Shown: piece by piece, positions 23,921-32,263 of the stretch
How positions within the stretch are numbered: position 1 is the stretch's first letter
Layout: every line of letters begins with the position of its first letter
NCBI GenBank assembly: GCA_900766745.1
Contig: CAAFWR010000053.1
Location: forward strand, 1 to 36,328
Source: Methanobacteriaceae archaeon
GTDB taxonomy: Archaea > Methanobacteriota > Methanobacteria > Methanobacteriales > Methanobacteriaceae
Direction of reading: 5' to 3'
DNA: 36,328 nucleotides
Translations under genes and position numbers: made by a program
Notes under the pieces: model-generated
Databases searched by the model: none
What the model saw: only the letters and a program-made list of their open reading frames with translations
What the model was told of the DNA's origin: nothing

Positions 23921-24703
23921 ATGATTTATGCTATGATTCAAGCAAGAATGGGATCAACCCGTTTACCTGGAAAGGTCATGAAAAATATTGCGGGAAGTCC
24001 TATTCTTGAACATTTGATTAATAGAGTTAAATCTTCAGAAATGATAGACAAGATTGTTGTTGTCTCTAGTGACTCTCCGGAAAATGAAGCTATTTCAGAT
24101 TTCTGCAATGAAAATAATGTGAACTTTTTTGCAGGTAATGAAGAGGATGTTTTAGATAGATTTTATCAGGCAGGTTTATCCTATAATCTAAATGATGATG
24201 ACATCATTGTTAGAATAACAGGAGACTGTCCTTTGATTGACCCTTTAATTATTGATAATATTATTACTCAACACATTAGTGAAAATAATGATTATACATC
24301 TAATGTTATTATCCGTTCATTTCCCGATGGTCTAGACTGTGAAGTTTTTAATTTTTCAATTTTAAAGGATATTTGGAGTAAGTCAAATTTAAAGTCTGAG
24401 AGAGAACATGTTACCTTGTATATTAGAAACAATTCAGACTCCTATAAAATTGGGGATTATGTTAGCGATAAGGACTTAGCTGATTTAAGATGGACTTTAG
24501 ATGAAAAGGAAGATTTCATTTTTATAGAAACAATTTACGAAAAATTATTCAATAAAAATAGTTTATTTTCAACTGAGGATATTTTGGAATTACTTGAAAA
24601 GGAACCCGAATTAACCAATATAAATAATATGTACGAGTGTAATGAAGGTTTAAGCAAATCACTAAAAGAAGATATGGATTTAGGTAAGCGACATGTTAAT
24701 TAA
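23921..24703 (+). CDS. SpsF-type cytidylyltransferase (probable CMP-pseudaminate synthetase)
   Basis: The 260-residue protein begins MIYAMIQARMGSTRLPGK, the nucleotide-binding signature of the SpsF/NeuA-like sugar nucleotidyltransferases. VRITGDCPLIDP near 103-114 holds the metal-binding aspartate, and a later RWTLDEKED segment follows. In pseudaminic acid operons this family often takes the PseF place and makes the CMP-activated sugar. The frame is open from 23888, overlapping pseB, but the ATG at 23921 gives the standard N-terminus. It overlaps the next gene by 11 bases. Assignment as PseF rests on the surrounding genes. Confidence 0.85.
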   Translation: MIYAMIQARMGSTRLPGKVMKNIAGSPILEHLINRVKSSEMIDKIVVVSSDSPENEAISDFCNENNVNFFAGNEEDVLDRFYQAGLSYNLNDDDIIVRITGDCPLIDPLIIDNIITQHISENNDYTSNVIIRSFPDGLDCEVFNFSILKDIWSKSNLKSEREHVTLYIRNNSDSYKIGDYVSDKDLADLRWTLDEKEDFIFIETIYEKLFNKNSLFSTEDILELLEKEPELTNINNMYECNEGLSKSLKEDMDLGKRHVN

Positions 24704-25622
24704 TAAATTTAAGGGCTCTGATTATAAAATTTCCAAATTAGGATTGGGTACCGTTCAGTTTGGTCTTGATTATGGGTTCACTAAAAAGAAAACTCAAGAT
24801 GAGGTGAATAGTATTTTAGAGACAGCTGTAGATAATGATGTTACTTTAATAGACACTGCTCGCGAATATGGGGATAGTGAATTTAAAATTGGTAATTTTA
24901 TAAGTGAATTCGATAATGATTTTGTAATTGCTACTAAATTAAGGCTTATTGACAATCTGAATGATTTGGATTTTAATACTTTAGAAAACAGTATTTATTC
25001 TTCTGTAAATGAATCTCTAGATTGTTTAAACTTAGATAAAATTCCAATTTTACAATTACATCAAACTGATGAAACATTATTTAAAAACGCTGATTTTTGG
25101 GAGGTTATATCTCAACTAAAAGAAGATAATCTTGTTGACTTATTTGGAGTTTCTGTCTATGGATTAGAGGAAACTCAGTTTATTTTAAATAATTTTACAG
25201 ATGGTGTTGATTTTTTCCAAATTCCTTATAATATTTTTGACAGACGTTTTGAGGATATGTATGATATTTTATCTGATAACTCTGTTGGCTTGATTTCAAG
25301 ATCTACTTTTTTAAAAGGTATTATACCATGTTCTTTAGAGGATGTTCCTAAAGAATTAGATGGAATTAAGTATTTTAAAAAAGAATTAGAAGAATTAGCT
25401 AATAGTTTGGATTTAAGAGTTGATGAATTAGCTAATTTATTTGTTTATTCCAATGATTTCATCAATTCTACAATCTTTGGTGTTAATTCCTCTGAAGAGC
25501 TTGAGAAAAATATCAAGACTCTTGATAAGTATAATGATGAACTCTTTGAGAATGTTGATTTTGATAATCTACGAATTTATGATGTTAATTTAATAGATCC
25601 TAGATTATGGGCTGATTTTTAA
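24693..25622 (+). CDS. Aldo/keto reductase
   Basis: This 309-residue TIM-barrel oxidoreductase carries the aldo/keto reductase tetrad: D54 and Y59 in LIDTAREYGDSE, K82 in ATKLR and H123 in LQLHQTD. The LGLGTVQFGLDYG start is typical of the sugar-operon subgroup. NADPH-dependent reduction of a sugar carbonyl is likely. It is not one of the six standard Pse steps, so it may modify the sugar or supply a side precursor. It overlaps the cytidylyltransferase gene by 11 bases and is followed after 12 bases by an aminotransferase. Confidence 0.85.
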   Translation: MLINKFKGSDYKISKLGLGTVQFGLDYGFTKKKTQDEVNSILETAVDNDVTLIDTAREYGDSEFKIGNFISEFDNDFVIATKLRLIDNLNDLDFNTLENSIYSSVNESLDCLNLDKIPILQLHQTDETLFKNADFWEVISQLKEDNLVDLFGVSVYGLEETQFILNNFTDGVDFFQIPYNIFDRRFEDMYDILSDNSVGLISRSTFLKGIIPCSLEDVPKELDGIKYFKKELEELANSLDLRVDELANLFVYSNDFINSTIFGVNSSEELEKNIKTLDKYNDELFENVDFDNLRIYDVNLIDPRLWADF

Positions 25623-25634
25623 GTAGGTGTTAAT

Positions 25635-26939
25635 ATGGCTAATTATGATAAAAGTGATGAATTATTAGAAAGAGCAGTTAAAGTGACTCCTTTAGGTGCT
25701 CAAACTTATAGTAAATCATATAGGTATTATTGTGAAGGTAATGCTCCTGCCTTCATTGACAAAGGTGAAGGATGTTATTTATTTGATGTTGATGGAAACA
25801 AATTTATTGATTTTGTTTGTGCATTAGGTCCAATCACAATTGGTTATAATAATGAGGATATTAACAATGCAGTTAAAAATCAATTAGATAAAGGAATTTC
25901 ATTTTCTCTTCAATCACCTTTAGAAGTAGAACTTGCTGAAAAATTGATTGACATTATTCCATGTGCTGAAATGGTTCGTTTTGTTAAAAACGGTGGAGAT
26001 GCCACAACTTCAGCTATACGTTTAGCAAGAGCATTCACTGGAAGGGATTTAGTGGCAATGTCAGGTTATCATGGAATGCATGACTGGTCTATTGGAGCTA
26101 GTGAAAACAATAGAGGAGTTCCAGAAGATGTAGCTAAATTAACCAAAACATTTGAATATAATAATATTCATTCTTTAAAAGAGTTATTCGAAAAATATCC
26201 TAATGAGATAGCTGCTGTTATACTTGAACCTATTCAGGCTAATGGTCCTAAAGACGGTTTTTTAGAAGAAGTTAGGGAATTGGCTAGTAAATATGGTGCT
26301 GTGTTAATATTTGATGAGGTTGTTTCTGGTTTTAGATATGCATTAGGGGGAGCATCTGAATTGTATGGTGTAGTTCCAGATATGGCTGCCTTTGGAAAAG
26401 GTATGGGAAACGGTTTACCTATCTCTGCAGTGGCAGGTAAAAGAGAGATTATGGAACTTATTTCTGAAGGTGTTTTTGTTTCAACTACTTTTGGTGGAGA
26501 AGCTTTATCAATGGCAGGTTCTTTAGCTGCTTTAAAAATTCTTGAAGGAGATGGGGTTTATCAACATATCTGGACTTTAGGTGAAAAGCTTAAAAATGGC
26601 TTAGAAGAATTAGTTGACAAATATGATTTAAACGAGGTAATTATTATAAGTGGCCTTCCTCCTCATTGTGGTGTTGAATTTGAAGGAAAAGGAAGCTTGG
26701 ATTATTTGGACATTAATTCTATTTACAATCAGGCAATGGTTAGAAATGGAATTTTAACTGTAGGAATAAATAACATCATGTTGTCTCACAGTGAAAAAGA
26801 AATTGATTTGTTTTTAAAAGCTGCTGAAGAAGCTATGGAGGATATTAAACAGGCTATTAAAGAAGATTCCATAGACATTATTTTAAAAGGCGGTAAAGTA
26901 GATCCTGTTTTTAAAAGAAATATTGTGGAAGAGAATTAA
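25635..26939 (+). CDS. Class III aminotransferase, glutamate-1-semialdehyde aminomutase-like
   Basis: The 434-residue PLP enzyme resembles HemL. It has FVKNGGDATTSAIRLARAFTG-like phosphate-cup residues near 116-135 and YHGMHDW near 145-151. LIFDEVVSGFR near 224-234 holds the PLP-binding D227, and FGKGMGNGLPISA near 253-265 has the Schiff-base lysine K255. It sits in a nonulosonate operon rather than beside haem genes, and related enzymes occur in bacterial glycan clusters, so a sugar-modifying role is likelier than tetrapyrrole synthesis. AGGTG precedes the ATG. It ends in the ribosome binding site of pseC, so coupling is likely. Confidence 0.85.
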   Translation: MANYDKSDELLERAVKVTPLGAQTYSKSYRYYCEGNAPAFIDKGEGCYLFDVDGNKFIDFVCALGPITIGYNNEDINNAVKNQLDKGISFSLQSPLEVELAEKLIDIIPCAEMVRFVKNGGDATTSAIRLARAFTGRDLVAMSGYHGMHDWSIGASENNRGVPEDVAKLTKTFEYNNIHSLKELFEKYPNEIAAVILEPIQANGPKDGFLEEVRELASKYGAVLIFDEVVSGFRYALGGASELYGVVPDMAAFGKGMGNGLPISAVAGKREIMELISEGVFVSTTFGGEALSMAGSLAALKILEGDGVYQHIWTLGEKLKNGLEELVDKYDLNEVIIISGLPPHCGVEFEGKGSLDYLDINSIYNQAMVRNGILTVGINNIMLSHSEKEIDLFLKAAEEAMEDIKQAIKEDSIDIILKGGKVDPVFKRNIVEEN

Positions 26940-26952
26940 AGGAGGGTTTTTT

Positions 26953-28101
26953 ATTTCTAAGTTTTTACCTTATGGAAAACAATTTATTGATGATGAAGAT
27001 ATTGATTCCGTTGTAGAGGTTTTAAAAGAGGATTTTATAACTCAAGGACCTCGAATCAATGAATTTGAAGAGAAGATAGCTGATTATGTTGGAGCCAAAT
27101 ATGCCGTTGCTTTTAATTCAGGAACTTCTGCACTTCATGGTGCTTATTTTGCTTTAGGTCTTGGAAAAGGGGATGAAATGATTACATCACCAAATACTTT
27201 TGTAGCTTCATCTAACGCTGCTTTATATTTAGGTGCTAAAGCTAGATTCAGCGATGTGGAAAAAGAAACAGGTAATTTGGATATAAGTAAAGTTGAAGAG
27301 AATATCTCTGACAATACCAAATTGATAACTCCCGTTCATTATTCTGGAAATCCTGTCGACATGAAAGAGCTATCTGAAATAGCTGAAAAGCATGATGTTA
27401 AAATTATTGAAGACGGCGCTCATGCTTTAGGAGCAAAGTACAATAACAAGAAAGTAGGATCTCTAGAATATTCTGAAATGGCAATGTTCAGCTTTCATCC
27501 AGTAAAGCATATTACTACAGGTGAAGGTGGAATTATCGTCACTAATGATGAGGAATATTATGATAAATTAAATCTCTTCAGATCTCATGGGATTACTAAG
27601 AATAATCTGGTTAATGAAGCTGATGGAGATTGGTACTATGAAATGCAGGACTTAGGTTTCAATTACAGGATAACTGACATTCAATGTGCTTTAGGCATTT
27701 CACAACTTAAAAAATTAGATGATTTTGTTAAAAACCGTAGAAGAATAGCTAAAACTTATGATGAACTCTTTGAAGACAATCCTTATTTTGATGTGGTTTT
27801 AGAAAAAGAAAACAACGAGTCTGCTTATCATTTATATCCAATATTACTTAAGGACGAGTATAAATCTAAGAAGGCTGAAATCTTTTCAAGGCTTCGTGCT
27901 AATGGTTTAGGAGTTCAGGTTCATTATATTCCAGTTTATCTCCAACCTTATTATCAAAATCTAGGCTTTAAGAAAGGAGAATGTCCTGTGTGTGAAGACT
28001 TCTATCAAAGAGAAATCAGCATACCAATGTTTCCTACATTAACAGATGAAGATATAAATTTTGTTAAAGATACTTTATTTGATACTATTTCCACTATCTG
28101 A
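26953..28101 (+). CDS. pseC: PseC: UDP-4-keto-6-deoxy-GlcNAc-type aminotransferase
   Basis: PseC transfers an amino group to C4 of the PseB product. This DegT/DnrJ/EryC1-family PLP enzyme of about 382 residues has FNSGTSALHGAY near 54-65 and IIEDGAHALGAK near 151-162 with the PLP-binding Asp. FSFHPVKHITTGEGG near 179-193 has the catalytic lysine at 185. The sequence LPYGKQFIDDEDIDSVVEVLK is the usual N-terminus. There is no ATG or GTG at the right place. GGAGGG at 26941-26946 is followed seven bases on by an ATT codon (26953) that would start the protein exactly where relatives start. An in-frame TTG at 26923, inside the previous gene, is the alternative. Confidence 0.92.
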   Translation: MSKFLPYGKQFIDDEDIDSVVEVLKEDFITQGPRINEFEEKIADYVGAKYAVAFNSGTSALHGAYFALGLGKGDEMITSPNTFVASSNAALYLGAKARFSDVEKETGNLDISKVEENISDNTKLITPVHYSGNPVDMKELSEIAEKHDVKIIEDGAHALGAKYNNKKVGSLEYSEMAMFSFHPVKHITTGEGGIIVTNDEEYYDKLNLFRSHGITKNNLVNEADGDWYYEMQDLGFNYRITDIQCALGISQLKKLDDFVKNRRRIAKTYDELFEDNPYFDVVLEKENNESAYHLYPILLKDEYKSKKAEIFSRLRANGLGVQVHYIPVYLQPYYQNLGFKKGECPVCEDFYQREISIPMFPTLTDEDINFVKDTLFDTISTI

Positions 28102-28106
28102 TTATT

Positions 28107-29513
28107 ATGAATATTTATATTCTTACTGAAGGCGGTTCAAATATTGGTTTAGGCCATATTTCCAGATGTAGCTCCATCTATCAGGCTTTTAAGGAAAGAG
28201 GGTATGATCCTAAATTCATTGTTAACACTGATAAGAATGTAAACAATGAATATTATATAGTTTCAAACTGGATTGAAGATAATGATTTTCTGGAAAATGC
28301 AGATATTGTTATAATAGACTCCTATTTGGCAGATAAAACTCTTATTGATGAATTTGTTTCTAAAGTTCCTTTGATGGTCTTTTTAGATGACAATAAAAGA
28401 ATCAATTATCCAAAAGGAATTGTTGTTAATGGAACTGTTTTGGCTTCAAATCTTAACTATCCTTTAAAATCTAGTTTGAGCTATTTACTTGGAAGTGAAT
28501 ACATTCCTTTAAGAGAAGAATTCTGGCAAAACAATGATATTCAAATTAAAGATAAAATAGAGACTATTCTCATAACATTAGGTGGAAATGATTTGAGGAA
28601 TCTAACTCCAGGGATTCTAGATTTATTATCCGAGAACTTTTCAGATTTAAATAAAAAAGTTATAATCGGAAATAGTTTTTCAAACAAGGAAGAGATTGAA
28701 AAAGTTGCTGATGACAAAACAGAATTGATATATGGTCCTGATGCTTCTGGAATGTTAAATGCTATGTTAAACTCTGATATTGCAGTTTCCGCAAGTGGGC
28801 AGACACTTTATGAACTTGCATGTACAGGATTACCTACAATAGCTATTGGGGTTATTGACAATCAAGTAAATAATATTGAAAACTGGCAGGAACAGGGATT
28901 TATTTACTATGCTGGATGTTGGAACAATCCTGATTTGTTTGACAACATTATTAAAGGAATAGAAAATATTGATAGGTATGAATCCCATTTTAAAGGAATT
29001 TCTGCTGTTGATGGACAAGGTTCAAGAAGAATTGTTAAACATATATTAAATCAATATGTTAGAAACAATTCGGTATTTAGGGAAATAAAAAATGAAGATT
29101 GTCTGAAAATATTTGAAATAGCTAATGATGATGAGGTAAGGGAAAGCTCTTTCAATTCCGATAAAATTGATTTAGAAAACCATAAAATCTGGTTTGAAAA
29201 TATCTTAAAAGATGATTCAACTAAATTCTTTGTTTTAGAATTTGAAAACGATATTGTAGGTCAAATAAGATTTGATTTTGATGAAAAGTATCCAGTCATC
29301 AGCATAAGTCTGAATAAAAAGTATAGAGGATTGTCGTTATCTAAATTCCTATTTTCAAAGGGTTTAGAAACTATTGGGGAAGATATTGTTTTGGCATATA
29401 TAAAGTCAGAAAATAAAAGATCAATCGGATTTTTTGAAAGCATAGGTTTTGAATTTGAAGAGGAATGCATAATTAAGGGAAATGATGCTTTAAAATTTGT
29501 TTATAGAGGTTAA
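28107..29513 (+). CDS. PseG-PseH fusion: UDP-sugar hydrolase plus N-acetyltransferase
   Basis: The 468-residue protein joins two steps of pseudaminic acid synthesis. Residues about 1-310 are PseG, a GT-B-like hydrolase that removes UDP from the 2,4-diacetamido sugar; GLGHISRC at 14-21 contains the catalytic H17, and SASGQTLYELACTGLPTIA near 229-247 is the nucleotide-binding part. Residues about 318-468 are a GNAT acetyltransferase like PseH, which acetylates the 4-amino group before hydrolysis; the SLNKKYRGLSLSKFL segment and the SENKRSIGFFESIGF segment are its acetyl-CoA-binding features. The order in the protein (PseG first) is the reverse of the reaction order. No separate pseH is present, so the fusion fills the gap. 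The start lies five bases after pseC, with no clear ribosome binding site. Confidence 0.9.
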   Translation: MNIYILTEGGSNIGLGHISRCSSIYQAFKERGYDPKFIVNTDKNVNNEYYIVSNWIEDNDFLENADIVIIDSYLADKTLIDEFVSKVPLMVFLDDNKRINYPKGIVVNGTVLASNLNYPLKSSLSYLLGSEYIPLREEFWQNNDIQIKDKIETILITLGGNDLRNLTPGILDLLSENFSDLNKKVIIGNSFSNKEEIEKVADDKTELIYGPDASGMLNAMLNSDIAVSASGQTLYELACTGLPTIAIGVIDNQVNNIENWQEQGFIYYAGCWNNPDLFDNIIKGIENIDRYESHFKGISAVDGQGSRRIVKHILNQYVRNNSVFREIKNEDCLKIFEIANDDEVRESSFNSDKIDLENHKIWFENILKDDSTKFFVLEFENDIVGQIRFDFDEKYPVISISLNKKYRGLSLSKFLFSKGLETIGEDIVLAYIKSENKRSIGFFESIGFEFEEECIIKGNDALKFVYRG

Positions 29514-29516
29514 TGT

Positions 29517-30560
29517 ATGGTTTTTAAAATTGGAAACAAGGAAATAGGGGATAATAATCCTACTTTTATAATAGCAGAGCTTTCAGCAAATCATATGAAT
29601 GATTTTGATGTTGCAGTTAAAACTATTGAAGCTATTGCAGAATCTGGAGCCGATGCAGTTAAATTTCAGACTTTCACTCCAGATACTATAACTTTAAACT
29701 GTGACAATGAATATTTCCATATTAAGCAAGGAACAGTATGGGACGGGCAGCTATTATATGACTTATATGAGGATGCATACATGCCATGGGATTGGCAACC
29801 TAAACTTAAAAAAATAGCAGAAGATTTAGGATTAATCGTTTTCTCTTCACCATTTGACAAAACTTCTGTAGATTTCTTAGAGGATATGGATGTACCAGCA
29901 TATAAAATAGCATCTTTTGAAATTACAGATATTCCATTAATAAAATATGTTGCAGGTAAAAACAAACCTATTATTATATCAACTGGAATAGCAGAAAAAG
30001 AAGATATAGAATTAGCTATTGAAACATGTTTGAAAGAAGGAAATGACAAAATAGCTATTTTAAAATGCACGTCATCATATCCCGCTCCTTATGAAGAGAT
30101 AAACCTCAAAACAATAAATGACATGGAGAAAAAATTCAATACAACAGTAGGATTATCAGATCATACCTTAGGAGATGAAATAGCAATAGCTGCCGTAACA
30201 TTAGGGGCAAAAATCATAGAAAAACACTTTATACTAAATAAGAAACTTGAGGGTCCGGATTGTGAATTTTCAATGGAACCTCAGGAATTTAAAAAAATGG
30301 TTACAGCTATTAGAAACACAGAAAAAGCTTTAGGAACTGTTAGCTATAACTTATCTGATAAAACAAGAAAAAACAGAGAATTTTCAAGATCATTATTTGT
30401 AGTTAAAAATATTAAAAAAGGGGAATTAATAACAGAAGAAAATGTCAGATCAGTCAGACCAGGATTTGGTTTGCATCCGAAATATTTAGAAGAAGTTTTA
30501 GGTGAAAAAGCAAAAAAAGATTTGGAGAAAGGAACTCCATTTAAAAGAGAATATGTATAA
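29517..30560 (+). CDS. pseI: PseI: pseudaminic acid synthase
   Basis: PseI condenses phosphoenolpyruvate with the six-carbon 2,4-diacetamido sugar to give the nine-carbon acid. The 347-residue protein has the NeuB-type barrel with ELSANHMNDFDVA near 21-33, GADAVKFQT near 44-53, and TVGLSDHT near 208-215. A C-terminal SAF (antifreeze-like) domain of about 60 residues holds SLFVVKNIKKGELITEEN and the RPGFGLHPK loop. PseI and NeuB are close relatives; the surrounding PseB, PseC and PseG decide for the pseudaminic branch. GAGGT before the ATG lies at the end of the PseG-PseH gene. This is the last gene of the tight operon. Confidence 0.92.
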   Translation: MVFKIGNKEIGDNNPTFIIAELSANHMNDFDVAVKTIEAIAESGADAVKFQTFTPDTITLNCDNEYFHIKQGTVWDGQLLYDLYEDAYMPWDWQPKLKKIAEDLGLIVFSSPFDKTSVDFLEDMDVPAYKIASFEITDIPLIKYVAGKNKPIIISTGIAEKEDIELAIETCLKEGNDKIAILKCTSSYPAPYEEINLKTINDMEKKFNTTVGLSDHTLGDEIAIAAVTLGAKIIEKHFILNKKLEGPDCEFSMEPQEFKKMVTAIRNTEKALGTVSYNLSDKTRKNREFSRSLFVVKNIKKGELITEENVRSVRPGFGLHPKYLEEVLGEKAKKDLEKGTPFKREYV

Positions 30561-30923
30561 TTAATTTAATAAAAGTAAAATTAATAAGTCAAAAAATAGT
30601 AGTTATTGAGTAGGCAATGAGAACAAATATTACTCAAGTAATTTTCAGATAATAAAAACTTTTATTGTTTGACACTTTCAAAAATTCTGTGCTTTTGATA
30701 AATAGATAAGATTTATAGTATTCTATTATTTCTATGTAAAATGATTAAATTTAAAATAAGACCATTAAGTTAATATAATGATGAGAATTAGATAAGGCCA
30801 GAGAAACAAAATCATATGCTAAGCACATAATTTTTGAAAATGCCATAGATACAGTAAAGAAAATATATTTAAAATAATAAATAAAAATAAATTTATCTAA
30901 TGTAATTAGGAGGAATTTTAAAA
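30561..30923 (+). other. Intergenic region between the Pse operon and the G-tract gene
   Basis: The 363 bases hold no intact gene. A 30-codon open stretch at 30785-30877 reads like a charged protein tail (LDKARETKSYAKHI and so on) and may be the end of a decayed gene. A TATA-like TTTAAAATAATAA near 30869-30882 and GGAGG at 30909-30913 serve the next gene. Confidence 0.5.
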
Positions 30924-31898
30924 ATGTTTAAAAAAATTAAAGAATTTTTATGCGGGGGGGGGGGGAATACCTCTTCAGATATAGAAAAATGTTATAAAAA
31001 ATTTTACAACTCAAATAGATACATTACCGATGCTGAAATTATAAGAAGGTATTTGGTTCATCATCAATCCATTTATATTAAATGGTTCTCTTTATTATTA
31101 ACTCCTTTTTTAGCCATAAAACTTTTTTTTTCATCAAAGAATAATAAATTAATATTTCCCCAGTTATGTTTTTATGTTAGTTTTCATTGTAATCTTCATT
31201 GCGAATCTTGTCATGCTTTAATGGAATATTCAGAACTTAAAAATCCAGATATTAAAGTTTTCATAAATGATTTAGAAATTTTATTTAATACAGTGGATTA
31301 TATCTATACGATTTCATTAACTGGAGGAGAACCGTTTTTAAATCGAGATTTAGGTATTTTTATCGAATATTTATTTGAAAATTATGGAAATCAATTTAAG
31401 AGAATAGCTATACCTACAAATGGTACAGTAAAACCAGATCAAAATACTTTAATAGTCCTCAAAAAATTCAACGATAGAATTGATATTGATATATCTAATT
31501 ATGGTGATAAAAGTACTAAAATAATACCTGTCTTTGAAAAATTTGAGATAGATTACACTTTGGAAGATTATGACAATGAATGGTTTGACACAGGTGAACC
31601 CATTTCAAAAAATCGAGGAAAAGATGAATTAAAAAAATTATTCTGGAATTGTGGGGAAAATAATAGTTGCAATAATATATTTAATGGAGAATTCCATTTA
31701 TGTGCTAAATCTGCTTGTGGAACCAATTTTAATTTAATTCCAAAAAATGAAAAATTTTATTATAATCTACGCAGTAATGACTCTTATGAAATAAAAAAGG
31801 AAAGTATTAAAAGAATTAAGGATTTAGATTATAATATTTCATGCAATTACTGTGATTTTTCTTTGAAAAAAGGTAAAAAAAGAAAAGGAGATATTTAA
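30924..31898 (+). CDS. Radical SAM protein with a 12-G tract near its start (candidate phase-variable gene)
   Basis: The 324-residue radical SAM enzyme has C89-x3-C93-x2-C96 in FHCNLHCESC, a GGEPFLNRD segment near 115-123 for SAM binding and TNGT near 154. Later cysteines in WNCG, SCNN, HLCAKSACG and SCNYC may bind a second cluster. The N-terminal 80 residues include a hydrophobic stretch (about 53-70) and precede the catalytic domain. The ATG follows GGAGG. Codons 11-14 are GGG repeated, a run of 12 G in DNA that is otherwise A/T rich. With 12 G the frame is open; with 11 it meets a stop six codons after the tract, with 13 about ten codons after. The substrate is unknown; neighbouring genes suggest surface glycan or glycopeptide modification. 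Confidence 0.82.
   Translation: MFKKIKEFLCGGGGNTSSDIEKCYKKFYNSNRYITDAEIIRRYLVHHQSIYIKWFSLLLTPFLAIKLFFSSKNNKLIFPQLCFYVSFHCNLHCESCHALMEYSELKNPDIKVFINDLEILFNTVDYIYTISLTGGEPFLNRDLGIFIEYLFENYGNQFKRIAIPTNGTVKPDQNTLIVLKKFNDRIDIDISNYGDKSTKIIPVFEKFEIDYTLEDYDNEWFDTGEPISKNRGKDELKKLFWNCGENNSCNNIFNGEFHLCAKSACGTNFNLIPKNEKFYYNLRSNDSYEIKKESIKRIKDLDYNISCNYCDFSLKKGKKRKGDI
30954..30965 (+). repeat. Poly-G homopolymer of 12 bases inside a coding sequence
   Basis: Twelve G residues follow TGC and are followed by AATACC. No other G run in the window exceeds about five. Tracts like this slip during replication and act as on/off switches in bacterial surface-glycan genes, as in Campylobacter and Neisseria. Confidence 0.95.
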
Positions 31899-32263
31899 AA
31901 CTTTTTTATATATTTTTTGGAGTGTTGTATCCTTAGTTTAAAGTTGGATGGATTCGACAATAATATATCTTGTTGTTTTGAATTTGGTTTCTTTATTTGG
32001 AGTTTGTGATTCTGCTTTTAACCAAATTTAAGGTAAAAATCAGAAAACATAATATCAATCATAAAAATCTAAAGAATTTCAACAGAGTCTAATTTTTGAT
32101 AAAACAAAAACAACAGACTAATTGACAGTTCCCCTCAAAAAAGTAATATTTATATTAATATTGAAATAAAATCATTAATTAGATAAATAGTAGGTTTTTA
32201 TGCAATGGATAAGAATTAAATTTAAATGCATATATTATTTTAGATTAGAATTTATTAAAGATT
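31899..32263 (+). other. Intergenic region after the G-tract gene
   Basis: The 365 bases show no convincing gene. A 9-bp inverted repeat (AATTTGGTT at 31981-31989, AACCAAATT at 32020-32028, loop of 30) may be a weak 3' end structure. TATA-like A/T tracts near 32149-32160 and 32218-32240 could start transcription of the next gene. Confidence 0.45.

Noticed and set aside
25635..26939. hemL (haem pathway) identity for the class III aminotransferase
   Set aside because: Although it looks like glutamate-1-semialdehyde aminomutase, it is embedded in a nonulosonate operon with overlapping or very close genes, so a sugar role is likelier.
29666..30070. A 134-residue minus-strand frame inside pseI
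   Set aside because: Antisense shadow of a conserved NeuB-type barrel; no ribosome binding site or promoter.
31981..32028. 9-bp inverted repeat as a mobile element end
   Set aside because: The arms are short and A/T-rich, no transposase remnant lies between or beside them, and such repeats are expected by chance here.
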